This document shows, piece after piece, positions 25,685-35,391 of a stretch of 51,912 bases of DNA (the first letter of the stretch is position 1; every line of letters begins with the position of its first letter). The notes beneath the pieces are model-generated. The model worked only from the letters and a program-made list of their open reading frames with translations. It was not told the origin of the DNA and did not search any database. The stretch comes from Paraburkholderia franconis (GTDB taxonomy: Bacteria > Pseudomonadota > Gammaproteobacteria > Burkholderiales > Burkholderiaceae): assembly GCF_009362735.1 (NCBI RefSeq), contig NZ_WHNP01000054.1:1-51912 (forward strand), given 5' to 3'. Made by a program: the position numbers and the translations under genes.

Positions 25685-26004
25685 AAAGGGATGCCGCCAG
25701 CAGACACGTTCGGCCTTTCGGACGTGAGCCCTTTCTTGTTCACCGCATGGGTCGATCCAATGGAGCGCGTTCACTGTACGCGCACGGTCCGGATTGCGCG
25801 CGCGAGAGGGAATGCGCGGTGCGCGCCGGCAAGTGTGCCGAACGTCGATCGAACCACCAGCGAGTGATCCACGCAGCGCGATGAAATTCCAGCTCATGGG
25901 CTGAGATTCGCGCGGACGAACATACGTTTATCGACGTCGGCTTCATCGTCACTTCCCATGGCGACTGCCGCCGACCGGCAGAGTACTTCTGAAAAGGTGA
26001 ATCT
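25685..26004. other. Intergenic region with no gene seen
   Basis: A 320-bp stretch between the GST gene and the DUF3331-like gene. No gene or strong hairpin was recognised. AAAGGG near the GST stop and CCCTTT near 25730 could pair across a long loop. Confidence 0.35.
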
Positions 26005-26466
26005 ATGGCCTGTCGAAATGAGGACAATATCGTTCGACGTGCACTGATTGCTCTTTTGGCACCGAAGCCGTTTGTGTCGGAGGCCACTGCGAACACGTAC
26101 ATCCGCAAAAAGAAGTATCGCCGAAGCGGTCGCGCTGCAACCACGACATGTGAGCCTGTCGTTGTCGAGCCGGTCCCCGCTCGCTTTTCGATTGTCGAGC
26201 GGCTGTCGTCGGAAACGGTGAGCGTAAGCTGGAGCGACGCGACATTGGGCCGTTACTCTGGACAGACGTGGCGACTGGGACGTGCGCGTATGGATTCGTA
26301 TTGCCTGTTGACGGGCAGACGGATTCGATCTGGCGACAAGGTCTTTCGACCTCTGACGCAGCAAGGCAATCTCTCTCCCGAATACAACCGGATGATCCTT
26401 GCTTGTGTCGTGAATGATCTTTGCTGCGCCGGCGTGTCGGCTCGACAGGCATTAGGCGCGGCCTAG
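26005..26466 (+). CDS. DUF3331-like protein
   Basis: A 153-residue protein that fits the DUF3331 family, common in Burkholderia. The core is VSVSWSDATLGRYSGQTWRL followed by ARMDSYCLLTGRRIRSGDKV and FRP. The two Cys-containing turns and GRRIRSGD are characteristic. The N-terminus is basic (IRKKKYRRSGR). Function unknown. AAAGGTGA precedes the ATG. It stands alone before the second MocR gene. Confidence 0.72.
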   Translation: MACRNEDNIVRRALIALLAPKPFVSEATANTYIRKKKYRRSGRAATTTCEPVVVEPVPARFSIVERLSSETVSVSWSDATLGRYSGQTWRLGRARMDSYCLLTGRRIRSGDKVFRPLTQQGNLSPEYNRMILACVVNDLCCAGVSARQALGAA

Positions 26467-26604
26467 CGCTGCTCAACCAGACGAAAGGATGCAGTGAATG
26501 CGTTGTGTTCCCGCGCCACGATGGCCTTCGGCTGACGGCCGGGAACCGCTGCCACCGGAAACCATTGGCGCGCGGCGAAGCGCCTCCTTTACCGATGAGA
26601 CTGG

Positions 26605-28038
26605 CTATCTGGCGCACAAGCCGAATGCACGAAACAGATCCGTCACCAGACGCTGCGCCTGGGCCTGACTGCTGATGTTCGTGAATCCCATCAACAGGCC
26701 GCGACGCCCGGGCGAGCCGTTGCGCCATGTCGTCAGCGCATGCACGGCGAAGCCTGCGTCGCGCGCCCGGCTGGCGAGAGCGACGTCGTCGAGATCTTCG
26801 CGCACGTCGACCAGCAGATGCATGCCGCCGTCCTGCAGATGAACGACAAAGCCATCTGCCGCATAAGGCGCGAGCGATTCGGCGAGCATCGCGCGCCGCC
26901 GTGCGTAAAGCGTCCGCATTCGCTTGATATGCCGGGAAAAGTGGCCTTCGGCGATAAAATCGGCCACCACCGCCTGCATGAGTTCGGGACAACCGCCATG
27001 CACGGTCCGCCTGCACGCCAGTTCGAATTGCGGCACGAGGTTCGGCGCGACGACCACATATGACAGACGTAGTCCAGGGAACAACGACTTGCTGAGCGTC
27101 CCGCAGTAGATCACCCGGCCGCACGCGTCCATGCTTTTCAACGCGGGCAAGGGATGGCCGCGATAACGATATTCACCGTCATAGTCGTCCTCGACGATCC
27201 ATGCATCGTGCGCGTCCGCCCAATCGAGAAGTTCGACGCGCCGTTGCAGCGGCAAGGCAACACCCGTAGGACTCTGATGCGATGGCGTCACCACAGCAAG
27301 CCTTGCATTCGTGAACTGCTTCCGCCCAAAACCGACGTCAAGGCCATGTTCGTCGACGGGCACGTTGCAGACTCGTAGACCCATGCGTTTTAGCGTTTGC
27401 GCGGTCGGCGGATAACACGGATGTTCGATCCACGCGCTCTCGCGTGCCAGTCCGAGTGCATCGATGATCAAGGCAAGGCTCGCGGTGTAGGCGGGAACGA
27501 TAAAGACCTGCGCGGCGTGCGCGTCGATGCCGCGCGAGCGGTGCAGATAGGCCGCCAGCGCCTCGCGCAACGGCATGTATCCCGCTGGCGGTGGCTTGTT
27601 CAGCGATCCCACCTTGCGCGCCTGCCGCGTCATCAGCCTCGCCCAGAGCTTCCTCGGAAATTCGTCGAGCGCAGGCAGGCCCATCTGCAACGGCGCTGGA
27701 TCGCCGCCTTCCATATCGATGATCGTTTCGGGCGCTGACGGGCGTGCGAATGGGCGTGCGGCGACGGGCGCTTTCTTCGCGTGAGCGGGTTTGGCGGGAG
27801 CCGTGTGCTCCGAAACGAATGTCCCCGCAGGACCTCGGGCAACGAGGTAGCCCTCTCCGAGCAGGCGGTCGTAGGCGACCTGCACCGTGCCGCGCGCGAC
27901 ACCAAGCTCGGTCGCCAGCGCTCGCAACGACGACACCTTCTGGCCGGGACTCAACTGTCCCTGTTCGATCATCGAGCGAAAGCGCGCGTAGATCTGCTCG
28001 TGAATGGGCGCCGCCGCGCGGGCCATTGGCTGGGTCAT
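26605..28038 (-). CDS. Second MocR-family regulator
   Basis: A roughly 477-residue regulator with an N-terminal GntR winged helix (PIHEQIYARFRSMIEQGQLS, then LATELGVARGTVQVAYDRL) and a class I aminotransferase-like domain (GYMPLREALAAYLHRSRGI, then WIVEDDYDGEYRYRGHPL and VIYCGTLSKSLFPGLRLSY with the PLP lysine). The start at 28038 is preferred because homology starts there; a GTG at 28095 would add 19 residues. Divergent from a GNAT acetyltransferase gene, the likely target. ATGTCAC occurs twice at 15-bp spacing (28061 and 28076) between them, as possible half-sites. Confidence 0.88.
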   Translation of the reverse strand: MTQPMARAAAPIHEQIYARFRSMIEQGQLSPGQKVSSLRALATELGVARGTVQVAYDRLLGEGYLVARGPAGTFVSEHTAPAKPAHAKKAPVAARPFARPSAPETIIDMEGGDPAPLQMGLPALDEFPRKLWARLMTRQARKVGSLNKPPPAGYMPLREALAAYLHRSRGIDAHAAQVFIVPAYTASLALIIDALGLARESAWIEHPCYPPTAQTLKRMGLRVCNVPVDEHGLDVGFGRKQFTNARLAVVTPSHQSPTGVALPLQRRVELLDWADAHDAWIVEDDYDGEYRYRGHPLPALKSMDACGRVIYCGTLSKSLFPGLRLSYVVVAPNLVPQFELACRRTVHGGCPELMQAVVADFIAEGHFSRHIKRMRTLYARRRAMLAESLAPYAADGFVVHLQDGGMHLLVDVREDLDDVALASRARDAGFAVHALTTWRNGSPGRRGLLMGFTNISSQAQAQRLVTDLFRAFGLCAR

Positions 28039-28128
28039 GGCCTGGTCCAAAGCAAAGAAAATGTCACTGTCAGCTATGTCACCGAACGACGACACTGAAG
28101 CCTACACCAACCCTCGTTCATCGGCATC

Positions 28129-28566
28129 ATGACAGACGCCCCGATACTCCGACATGCCGAAACAGACGCCGATGTGATGGCGTGTTTCGGCGTCATGCAG
28201 CAATTGCGTCCGCATTTGCAATCATCCGAAGATTTGCTCGCCCGTGTCGCGTTGCAACGCGCACAAGGTTATCGGCTGCTTGCGGTATGGGACGGCAGCA
28301 AGCCCGTGGCGCTCGCCGGCTACCGACGCATCGACAACCTGATTCACGGCCGTTTCATCTACGTCGACGATCTGATTACGGATGCAGCGGGGCGCGGGCG
28401 AGGGCATGGCGAGCGCTTGCTGGACGAATTGCGCACGCTTGGCCGCGCGGACAACTGCAACCGGATCGTGCTCGACACGGCGCTCGCTAATGCACTGGCG
28501 CAACGTTTCTATTTCCGGTTTGGCTTGTTGGCGCGCGGTCTTCACTTCAGCATGGATCTGCAATGA
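28129..28566 (+). CDS. GNAT-family N-acetyltransferase
   Basis: A 145-residue acetyltransferase that would transfer acetyl from acetyl-CoA to an amine. The core has FIYVDDLITDAAGRGRGHGERLLDEL split around the acetyl-CoA loop, key part GRGRGHGERLL, and the last strand with AQRFYFRFGL. The substrate is unknown. Its stop overlaps the ATG of the next (broken) azoreductase gene by four bases (28563-28566), so the two were co-translated. Divergent from a MocR regulator. Confidence 0.88.
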   Translation: MTDAPILRHAETDADVMACFGVMQQLRPHLQSSEDLLARVALQRAQGYRLLAVWDGSKPVALAGYRRIDNLIHGRFIYVDDLITDAAGRGRGHGERLLDELRTLGRADNCNRIVLDTALANALAQRFYFRFGLLARGLHFSMDLQ

Positions 28567-29202
28567 ACAGTCTCAAGGTGCTGCTGCTCGATTGCAGCCC
28601 ACGGCGCGAGAACTCGACGAGCCGGCATTTCACCCATCATTTGCTGCCCGCGATGGCTGCGCGTCTCGGGCGAGACATCCAGCCGGCGCGACCTTGGCGC
28701 GGAGCCGCTGCCGCCGATCACGGCCGAGTACGCGGAGTCGCTGGTGTTGCCCATTGACGAAGCAAAGGCGCGGTTCGGTGCGGCACTCGCTCTTTCAGAC
28801 CATTTGATTCAGGAGCTCGATGAGGCAGACATGCTCTGGATCTCGGCGCCCGTACACAACTTCACGGTGCCCGCCGTGCTGAAGAACTGGATCGATCTCG
28901 TAGTTCGTCGTGACGTGACGTTCAAAACGACGGAGAACGGCAAGGTCGGCCTGTTGCAAGACCGGCCGACATTCGTCGCGGTGACTTCCGGCGGCGCCAT
29001 GTTTCGCGAGCCTGCGCTACAGCCCGACTTCTTTCGTCCTTATCTGAAAGCGGCGCTCGGCGTGATCGGACTCAAGGACGTCACGTTCATGCACGCCACG
29101 GGCCTCGCGTTTGCGGACGAACCGCTTTCCGTCATGGAGACGACGGCGGGGCAGTGGCTACGCGAGGCGTCTTTCAGACAAACCATCCCGTCCATCGTTT
29201 AA
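28563..29202 (+). pseudogene. FMN-dependent NADH-azoreductase-like gene with a single frameshift
   Basis: The first frame starts LKVLLLDCSPRRENSTSRHFT, the flavodoxin-like opening of azoreductases. At about 28679-28680 an extra C shifts the frame: without it the protein reads RDISRRDLGAEPLPPITAEY and continues in the second frame. That frame goes on with ELDEADMLWISAPVHNFTVP and LKNWIDLVVRRDVTFK, the usual FMN-binding part, to the stop at 29202. Otherwise it is well conserved. It could be a recent mutation or an assembly error. Reduction of quinones or azo compounds would be expected if intact. Confidence 0.8.
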
Positions 29203-29306
29203 CTCATCGTTTAACCCATCGCTTCACGAACTAATCGATGACCCCGCATTGAAGCTCGCGATCTATACACCTGTGTGAGCACCTGTGTGAGCAGCGAGAT
29301 ACGACG

Positions 29307-29560
29307 ATGAAGATAACGATCGCGTACATCGAAGAACCTCCGTTCGCTTGGATGGACGCGGATGGCACCGCTACGGGCGCCGACATCGATCTCCTTCCGA
29401 CGTTCGTGTACGCAAGACCGTCGTGTACGCACGGCACATCGTGTGCTGCGTTCAGGAGTCGCGCGGACCCGCCGACGCACATGCCCTTATTGGGCGTGAC
29501 CCGGAAAGCGTTAGAAAAATCGCGTTTGACGAGTCTCACCGGCGCGGGTACGGACCCGCA
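29307..29560 (+). pseudogene. Fragment of an amino-acid-type periplasmic binding protein
   Basis: The frame opens MKITIAYIEEPPFAWMDADG and TATGADIDL, the start of a mature extracellular solute-binding protein family 3. Then it breaks; another frame has a later stretch like DPESVRKIAF, recalling the conserved xERxxxVAFS part. The middle and the end are lost. No signal peptide is present. It is a decayed remnant of an ABC transporter gene. The limits are approximate; the remaining bases to 29879 show no gene. Confidence 0.5.
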
Positions 29561-29879
29561 GCGCATCTACGGTGTCGGAGGCAGCAACCTGCGGCCGCTT
29601 GATTCCAGATCTCTCTTGCCCTCCTGCAAATGCAATGCAGGCAATACAAGTCTCGCCGGTACTGCTTGTTCATCGCTCAGTTGATCAGTATCAATCTATC
29701 GAACCTGAGACGTCAGATGATGTCCTGAATGCGCGGCGTCTTGTCCACGACGCTGTCTTGAGTCGCTGCACGGAGGCTTTCTCCGATTATCGTCTGCCGA
29801 CCGGACGTGCATCTGCTCCAGCGATGCGAGCGCTCCGGGCCGTAACGGCGCGGCAGCGGTGAGTCGATGGAGGAGTGAC

Positions 29880-30461
29880 ATGCAAACACCATCTGCAATA
29901 AGCGCTGTTCAGGTCATCATGCGAGAGCATCAGCAGCTTTCCGTCGTCATCGCGGGCATGCAGCGTTTCGTCGAATTGCTTGGCGTTGGCGTGAAGACGC
30001 CCGGGCTGATGATCTTCCGAGCCATGCTTTACTACATCCGTGAGTATCCTGAACGGATACATCATCCCAAGGAGGATCAATATCTGTTTGCGCGCCTGCG
30101 GCATCGCACGCGAGAACTCGACAAGGTGATCGCCGAACTGGAAGCGCAGCACGTAGAGGGCGAAACGCGAATTCAAAGCATCGAACATGCGCTGACCCGT
30201 TACGAACTGGCCGGCGAGTCCGCTTTTCCGAAATTGCGCGCGATGGTCGACGAGTACGCCGCGTTTTACAGAAACCACATGCGGCTTGAAGAAGAAATAA
30301 TCCTTCCCGCCGCACAACGATTGCTTACGACAGAAGACTGGATTGAACTGGATGATGCATTTGGCGCAAACCGCGACCCGTTTGAAGGCGCAAAGCTCGA
30401 CGAGGATTTCCAGCGGTTGTTTTCTCTGATCGTTCAGACAATTCCGGATGCGCAGGCATGA
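29880..30461 (+). CDS. Hemerythrin-domain protein
   Basis: A 193-residue cytosolic protein with a hemerythrin-like four-helix bundle that can hold a di-iron centre. Visible ligands include the His in MREHQQL, the HH and E in IHHPKEDQYLF, the His and Glu in AQHVEGE and the HxxxEE in YRNHMRLEEEIILPAA. The start at 29880 is preceded by GGAGGAG. Such proteins sense or bind oxygen, nitric oxide or iron. It is followed by a DUF488 gene after 167 bp. Confidence 0.9.
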   Translation: MQTPSAISAVQVIMREHQQLSVVIAGMQRFVELLGVGVKTPGLMIFRAMLYYIREYPERIHHPKEDQYLFARLRHRTRELDKVIAELEAQHVEGETRIQSIEHALTRYELAGESAFPKLRAMVDEYAAFYRNHMRLEEEIILPAAQRLLTTEDWIELDDAFGANRDPFEGAKLDEDFQRLFSLIVQTIPDAQA

Positions 30462-30628
30462 GTGCGAATGGAGCGTGCCGTGCGACGGATGATCAACGTC
30501 GCCGGCCGGACGCGCGCAGGCGGGACTCGGGCGCGGACGGTATTTCCGTCAACTCATTGTGTGACAAGTCGTGGTGAGGGAATTCTGTACACTGAACGCA
30601 TCGTCGCGATCACTTGCGCGAGACATCG

Positions 30629-31171
30629 ATGTCAAATGCGTTTTTCACGGTAGGCCACTCGACTCACCCGCTGGGCGAATTCATCGAGCTGTTGACGGGC
30701 GCAGAGATCGAGACAGTAGTCGATGTGCGCAGCATTCCCCGTTCTCGCACGAATCCGCAATTCAATCGTGACACGTTGCCGGACGCGCTGGGTCGCAAGC
30801 ACATGGGGTACATCCACCTTGCCGGACTGGGCGGGCGGCGCAGCCGATCGAAGGGCGACGCTCCGTCACCTAATGGCTACTGGACGCACCCCGCCTTTCG
30901 CAACTATGCGGACTACGCGATGAGCGCCGCATTTCGCGATTCCCTCGAGCAGTTGCTCGAACTCGGTCATCAGCAAAGGTGCGTGATCATGTGTTCGGAA
31001 GCCGTGTGGTGGCGATGCCATCGCCGCATCATCGCGGATTACCTGCTGCAGCGCGGCGAGACCGTGCTGCATATCATGAACGCGGGTCGAGTGGAGCCAG
31101 CAACGATGACACCCGGAGCGCAACCGCAGCTTGACGGAACGCTGATCTATCCAGCGCAGCCGGGACACTGA
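30629..31171 (+). CDS. DUF488 domain protein
   Basis: A 180-residue protein with the DUF488 pattern: FFTVGHSTHPLGEFIELL, then VVDVRSIPRSRTNPQFN, and the C-terminal MCSEAVWWRCHRRIIADYLL. The Cys-x-Glu and CHR residues are the conserved core of the family. No proven function is known to me. The start at 30629 was chosen at the first homologous residue; the upstream ribosome site is weak. It converges with kup. Confidence 0.87.
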   Translation: MSNAFFTVGHSTHPLGEFIELLTGAEIETVVDVRSIPRSRTNPQFNRDTLPDALGRKHMGYIHLAGLGGRRSRSKGDAPSPNGYWTHPAFRNYADYAMSAAFRDSLEQLLELGHQQRCVIMCSEAVWWRCHRRIIADYLLQRGETVLHIMNAGRVEPATMTPGAQPQLDGTLIYPAQPGH

Positions 31172-31264
31172 ACGCGATATCCCGGCGCAATTCGAAGAGA
31201 ATTGAATGCGCGTGCACAGCGAAGCGGGCCATGCTGGAAAGGGAATGGAAGGATGGCCCGTAAG

Positions 31265-33190
31265 CTAGATTTCTACCCGTGCGCCCACTTCGAATACACG
31301 GTTGGCAGGCAGCCTGAAGAAAGCGGCGACGTTGCCGACGTTATGCAACATCACGGCAAAAAGGCGTTCGCGCCATAGCGCCATTCCACTGCCCGGCTTC
31401 GGCACGACTGTCGCGCGACTCAGGAACCACGACGTTGCGGACAGCTCGAACGCAGGCCCCTCTGCTGTGCATTCTGCGAGCGCTTTCGGCAGATCGACTT
31501 CGTCCTTGAATCCGTAAGTGACTGTCGCCTGATAAAAGCCTGGGCCTAGCGGCTGCAATTTCATGCGCTCGTTCTCGGGCACCCATGGTATCTCTTTCGT
31601 GGTCACCGTCAGGAAGACCATGCATTCATGCAGCACCTGATTGTGCTTCAGGTTATTGACGAGCGCATGCGGCACGGCATCCGGATTGGGCGTCAGGAAA
31701 ATCGCCGTGCCACCGACACGCAACGGGGCCCGCGCAAGCAGCGACGTCAGATACGGTTTGAGTGGAGTCGTACCGGCGCGCACGCGCGCTTCAGCCAGCA
31801 TCATTTCCCAGCCGCGCCCCCAGGTCGCCATGATCGTGAACATCACCGCGCCGATCACGAGCGGAAACCAGCCACCCGCGACGATCTTCAACAGGTTTGC
31901 GGAGAAGAACGCCGCATCGATCACCACGAAGAAAACAGTCGCGAACACGCATAGCAGCCAGTTGTAATGCCACGCGTAGCGGACGACAAAGAACGTCAGT
32001 AACGTCGTGATCAGCATGGTGCCCGTGACCGCGATGCCGTAAGCGGCGCCGAGAGCGGTCGACGAGCCGAAGCCGATCACGGCCGCCACCACTGCGGCAA
32101 GCAGTGCCCAGTTGATGCCAGGCACGTAGATCTGGCCGATTTCCTGCTCGGATGTGTGGACCACGTTCATGCGGGGCAGAAAGGACAACTGCATCGCCTG
32201 CTTTGTCATCGAGTAGGTGCCGGATATCACGGCCTGCGAAGCGATGACTGTCGCTATCGTTGCAAGAACGATCATCGGGAAAATCGCCCATTGCGGGAAC
32301 AGGCGATAGAAGGGGCTCTCCAGCGCGCCGGGATGGGCAAGCAAGAGTGCTCCCTGGCCAAGATAGTTGAGCGCGAGGGCCGGAAACACGATACCGAACC
32401 ATGTGACGCGAATCGGGCGTTTGCCGAAATGGCCCATGTCCGCGTAGAGTGCTTCAGCGCCTGTCACGGACAGCACGACGGCGCCGAGCGCGATGAACGC
32501 GAGCCAGCCGTGACGCAGGCAAAAGCCAAGCCCTTGCAGCGGATTGAGCGCGACCAGAATGACGGGTGTCGCGAAAGTATTGACGAGCCCCACGATGCCG
32601 ATCACGACAAACCACAACACCATCACGGGACCGAACACGGCGCCGATGCCGCTCGTGCCATGCTTTTGCATGATGAAGAGCGCAATGAGCGCCGCCAGCG
32701 TCACGGGAATCACGAACGTCTTCAGCATCGGCGCCGCGACCTCGAGGCCTTCCACGGCACTCAGTACGGAGATTGCAGGTGTAATCACGCTGTCTCCGAA
32801 GAAGAGCGCGGCCCCCATGACGCCGACGACGAGTAACGCGCGGCGCAGCCGTGGTCGCGTCGAAACCGAAGAAGCCGCAAGTGCGAGCAGCGCCATGATG
32901 CCGCCTTCGCTGTGATTGTCCGCGCGAAGGACCAGTACCACGTACTTGAGCGAGACGACCACCATCAACGACCAGAAGATCAGCGAGACGATGCCGACGA
33001 TGTTGAATGCGTTGAGCGATAGCCCGTTGGCTGAATCAAAGATTGTCGATAGCGTGTACAGCGGACTCGTGCCGATGTCGCCATAGACGACACCGAGCGC
33101 GGCAAGCGAGAGCGCCGGAAGGGCTTTGCGTTGCTCACCGGGCGCGCCGGTCTGGTGAGCTTCGGTTGCCGTGGGGGTGGAGTGTCCCAT
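31265..33190 (-). CDS. kup: Kup-type potassium transporter
   Basis: A 641-residue inner-membrane K+/H+ symporter. The N-terminus has LSLAALGVVYGDIGTSPLYT, the family hallmark. About 12 hydrophobic segments follow (for example GAALFFGDSVITPAISVLSA), and a soluble C-terminal domain from about residue 450. Length is typical. AGGAGAAAGG lies before the ATG at 33190. Potassium uptake at low pH is the expected role. An inverted repeat in its upstream region (33253-33277) could be a regulator site. Confidence 0.95.
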   Translation of the reverse strand: MGHSTPTATEAHQTGAPGEQRKALPALSLAALGVVYGDIGTSPLYTLSTIFDSANGLSLNAFNIVGIVSLIFWSLMVVVSLKYVVLVLRADNHSEGGIMALLALAASSVSTRPRLRRALLVVGVMGAALFFGDSVITPAISVLSAVEGLEVAAPMLKTFVIPVTLAALIALFIMQKHGTSGIGAVFGPVMVLWFVVIGIVGLVNTFATPVILVALNPLQGLGFCLRHGWLAFIALGAVVLSVTGAEALYADMGHFGKRPIRVTWFGIVFPALALNYLGQGALLLAHPGALESPFYRLFPQWAIFPMIVLATIATVIASQAVISGTYSMTKQAMQLSFLPRMNVVHTSEQEIGQIYVPGINWALLAAVVAAVIGFGSSTALGAAYGIAVTGTMLITTLLTFFVVRYAWHYNWLLCVFATVFFVVIDAAFFSANLLKIVAGGWFPLVIGAVMFTIMATWGRGWEMMLAEARVRAGTTPLKPYLTSLLARAPLRVGGTAIFLTPNPDAVPHALVNNLKHNQVLHECMVFLTVTTKEIPWVPENERMKLQPLGPGFYQATVTYGFKDEVDLPKALAECTAEGPAFELSATSWFLSRATVVPKPGSGMALWRERLFAVMLHNVGNVAAFFRLPANRVFEVGARVEI

Positions 33191-33252
33191 GCCTTTCTCC
33201 TGATTCTGTCGCGTGGCAGTGACACGGCCTCACAGGGCACGATGCCGCTGCG

Positions 33253-33277
33253 CACGGTCGTACGATTCACGACCGTG
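33253..33277. promoter_or_regulatory. Perfect inverted repeat upstream of kup
   Basis: CACGGTCGT, seven bases, ACGACCGTG: perfect 9-bp arms 63 bp before the kup start. It is a candidate operator or a leader-RNA hairpin. The rest of the 33191-33606 gap between kup (minus) and the PQQ-like gene (plus) shows no gene. Confidence 0.5.
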
Positions 33278-33606
33278 GGACGATGCGAAATTCGCCAGGG
33301 CTTGCTGGTCCATGGTGCCTTTACGCGCTATGGTTTCAAAAGTATAGGAACTGCGCGCAAAAAGCGTGGGGTGGCTGCGGCGATGCGCTTGCTGTCTCCG
33401 GACGATACGGGTGGATCGCTCGATCGCGCCGAAGGCGCAGGGTCTGCGCTGGTGCGCAGTGGTGTCGCCGAGTGGAACCCATCGGGCTTACATCGGCTGC
33501 AACGTCGTCGTGCAAGACAGTGGTTTCCATTTTTCGGGCGAAGCCGGCCGAGCCAGGTGGCCGCAGGTCGGCGGCTGTTGCGAAGGGATGAGCAAGGGAG
33601 ACGCAT

Positions 33607-35106
33607 GTGTCTGTCGCTAATCCAGCCTCGGGGATTTTCGTCCTCTGCATTGCGTGCGCCTGTCTGAGCGCGGTTCGCGCACAGGACGTCGACGGCGTTC
33701 CCGGCTACCACCGCACGGCCGACCGAAGCGGACAATACGTCGTGCCCGGCCTGACGTGGCAAAGCGCGTCGCAGCTCCATCGCGACTCTCGCTTCGACGG
33801 CAGGGTCGATGGCCATATCTACGCCCAGCCTCTGTACTGGCGCCCGCCGGGTTCGGCGGCCGGACTGCTGATCGCCGCAACGCAGGCAAACACCGTCTAT
33901 GCACTCGATGCCGCAACGGGCCATGTCGTCTGGCGTACTGTGCTTGGGCCTTCCGTGCCGCGCTCGGCATTGCCGTGCGGCAATGTCGATCCCGTTGGCG
34001 TGACGGGCACGCCGGTGATCGATCCCGCTGCGGGCAAGCTCTACGTCGACGCGCTGGTGGGCCGCCAGGGCGAGCCGGCACATCTCGTGTATGGCTTGTC
34101 CTTGCGCGATGGTTCCGTGCTGCCCGGTTGGCCCGTGGACATCGCGGCCGGCCTGCGCGCACGAGGAATGTCGTTTGATTCGCGCGTGCAGAGCGAGCGA
34201 GGCGCGCTGGTCATTCTGGAAGGCCGGCTCTTCGTACCGTACGGCGGCAATTTTGGTGATTGCGGCAACTATCACGGCGGGGTGGTCGGCTTGCGTCTCG
34301 ACAGCCCCGGCGTGTTTGGCGCCTGGATGACTCGCGGGCCCAAGGGTGGCATCTGGGCGCCGGGAGGCATCGCCGTGGCCGACAGGGCGCTGTTCGTCGC
34401 GACGGGCAATACCAGCGGCGTTGAGACCTGGGCCGACGGCGAAGCTATCCTCCGGCTTGCCACCGATCTGAAGAGGCCCGCGAGCGGACGCGACACGTTT
34501 GCGCCTGCCGACTGGCATCAACTGGATGACAGCGACCTCGACTTGGGCGGCGCCAATCCGATGCCGATCGACGTCAACGGGCGGCGGCTGATCGTCGCGC
34601 TGGGAAAGGATGGCAAGGCCTACGTGCTGGATCGGGACAACCTGGGCGGCATCGGTGGCGCGCTTGACGTGCAGCAGGTATCGCGCGCGGCGACCCGAAC
34701 GGGACCGGCGTCATATCCGGCGCCGAACGGCGTGTACATCGCATTTCATGGCGACGGCGTCGCTTGCCCCGCCGGGCAGGGCGGAGCGGGCCTGATCGTC
34801 TTGCGGATCGTCGCTGCGTCACGCGGCGGCATCAGCACCGCCTGGTGTGCCCGGGTGGACGGTGCGGGGAGTCCCATCACCACGACCAGCGACGGCACCA
34901 CGGATCGGATCGTGTGGATCGCGGGCGCGGAGGGTGACAACAAGCTGCACGGCTTCCGGGGAGACAATGGCCAGCCCGTGTTTGCCGGCGGCGGGAACGA
35001 AGACCGTATTCCAGGCCTGCGGCACTTTGCGACCATTCTCGCGGCCGACAGACGGCTCTATATCGCTGGCGACAACAGGATCTACGCGTTCAGCTTCGGA
35101 CCGTGA
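33607..35106 (+). CDS. Exported PQQ-like beta-propeller protein
   Basis: A 499-residue protein with a signal peptide (about residues 1-25, ending AVRAQ). The mature part has repeated short blades of the PQQ/propeller type, such as TVYALDAATGHVVWRTVLGP and GRRLIVALGKDGKAYVLDRD. A role as a binding scaffold or a pyrroloquinoline-type dehydrogenase is possible, but catalytic residues are not evident. The GTG at 33607 was chosen with GGGAG before it; an ATG at 33605 is out of frame. It lacks clear operon partners. Confidence 0.75.
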   Translation: MSVANPASGIFVLCIACACLSAVRAQDVDGVPGYHRTADRSGQYVVPGLTWQSASQLHRDSRFDGRVDGHIYAQPLYWRPPGSAAGLLIAATQANTVYALDAATGHVVWRTVLGPSVPRSALPCGNVDPVGVTGTPVIDPAAGKLYVDALVGRQGEPAHLVYGLSLRDGSVLPGWPVDIAAGLRARGMSFDSRVQSERGALVILEGRLFVPYGGNFGDCGNYHGGVVGLRLDSPGVFGAWMTRGPKGGIWAPGGIAVADRALFVATGNTSGVETWADGEAILRLATDLKRPASGRDTFAPADWHQLDDSDLDLGGANPMPIDVNGRRLIVALGKDGKAYVLDRDNLGGIGGALDVQQVSRAATRTGPASYPAPNGVYIAFHGDGVACPAGQGGAGLIVLRIVAASRGGISTAWCARVDGAGSPITTTSDGTTDRIVWIAGAEGDNKLHGFRGDNGQPVFAGGGNEDRIPGLRHFATILAADRRLYIAGDNRIYAFSFGP

Positions 35107-35185
35107 GTGGCACGCATGGCGCCGTGCCGTGCCGATAGCACGCCGTTGCGGGAGATCGCGCCAACGGCGTGCTGCTTGTCAGGGC

Positions 35186-35338
35186 ACCACCTTAGCCTTC
35201 CTCCGCATGGACGCCGGGGAAGACAGCCGTGTGATGGTGCGGAAGCTAGAAGCCGTCGGCGTGCCCTTCATCGATGTCGGCATGGGCCTGAAGCGACCTG
35301 CGTCGCCTTCCGTCATCGTTTCTGATCCGGGCGATTGG
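35186..35338 (+). pseudogene. Fragment of a ThiF-family (E1-like) protein
   Basis: About 50 residues read TTLAFLRMDAGEDSRVMV, then RKLEAVGVPFIDVGMGLKRP. The sense LxxxGIPFIDVGMGL is characteristic of ThiF/E1-like adenylyltransferases, including those encoded with E2- and JAB-like proteins in conflict systems. No ATP-binding part or partner is present. It appears to be a scrap of a lost gene. Confidence 0.5.
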
Positions 35339-35391
35339 ACAACGCTGTCGAGTCCGCGCGCAGGTTGCGCTTTCGATCGCCGAGTTTCTCA

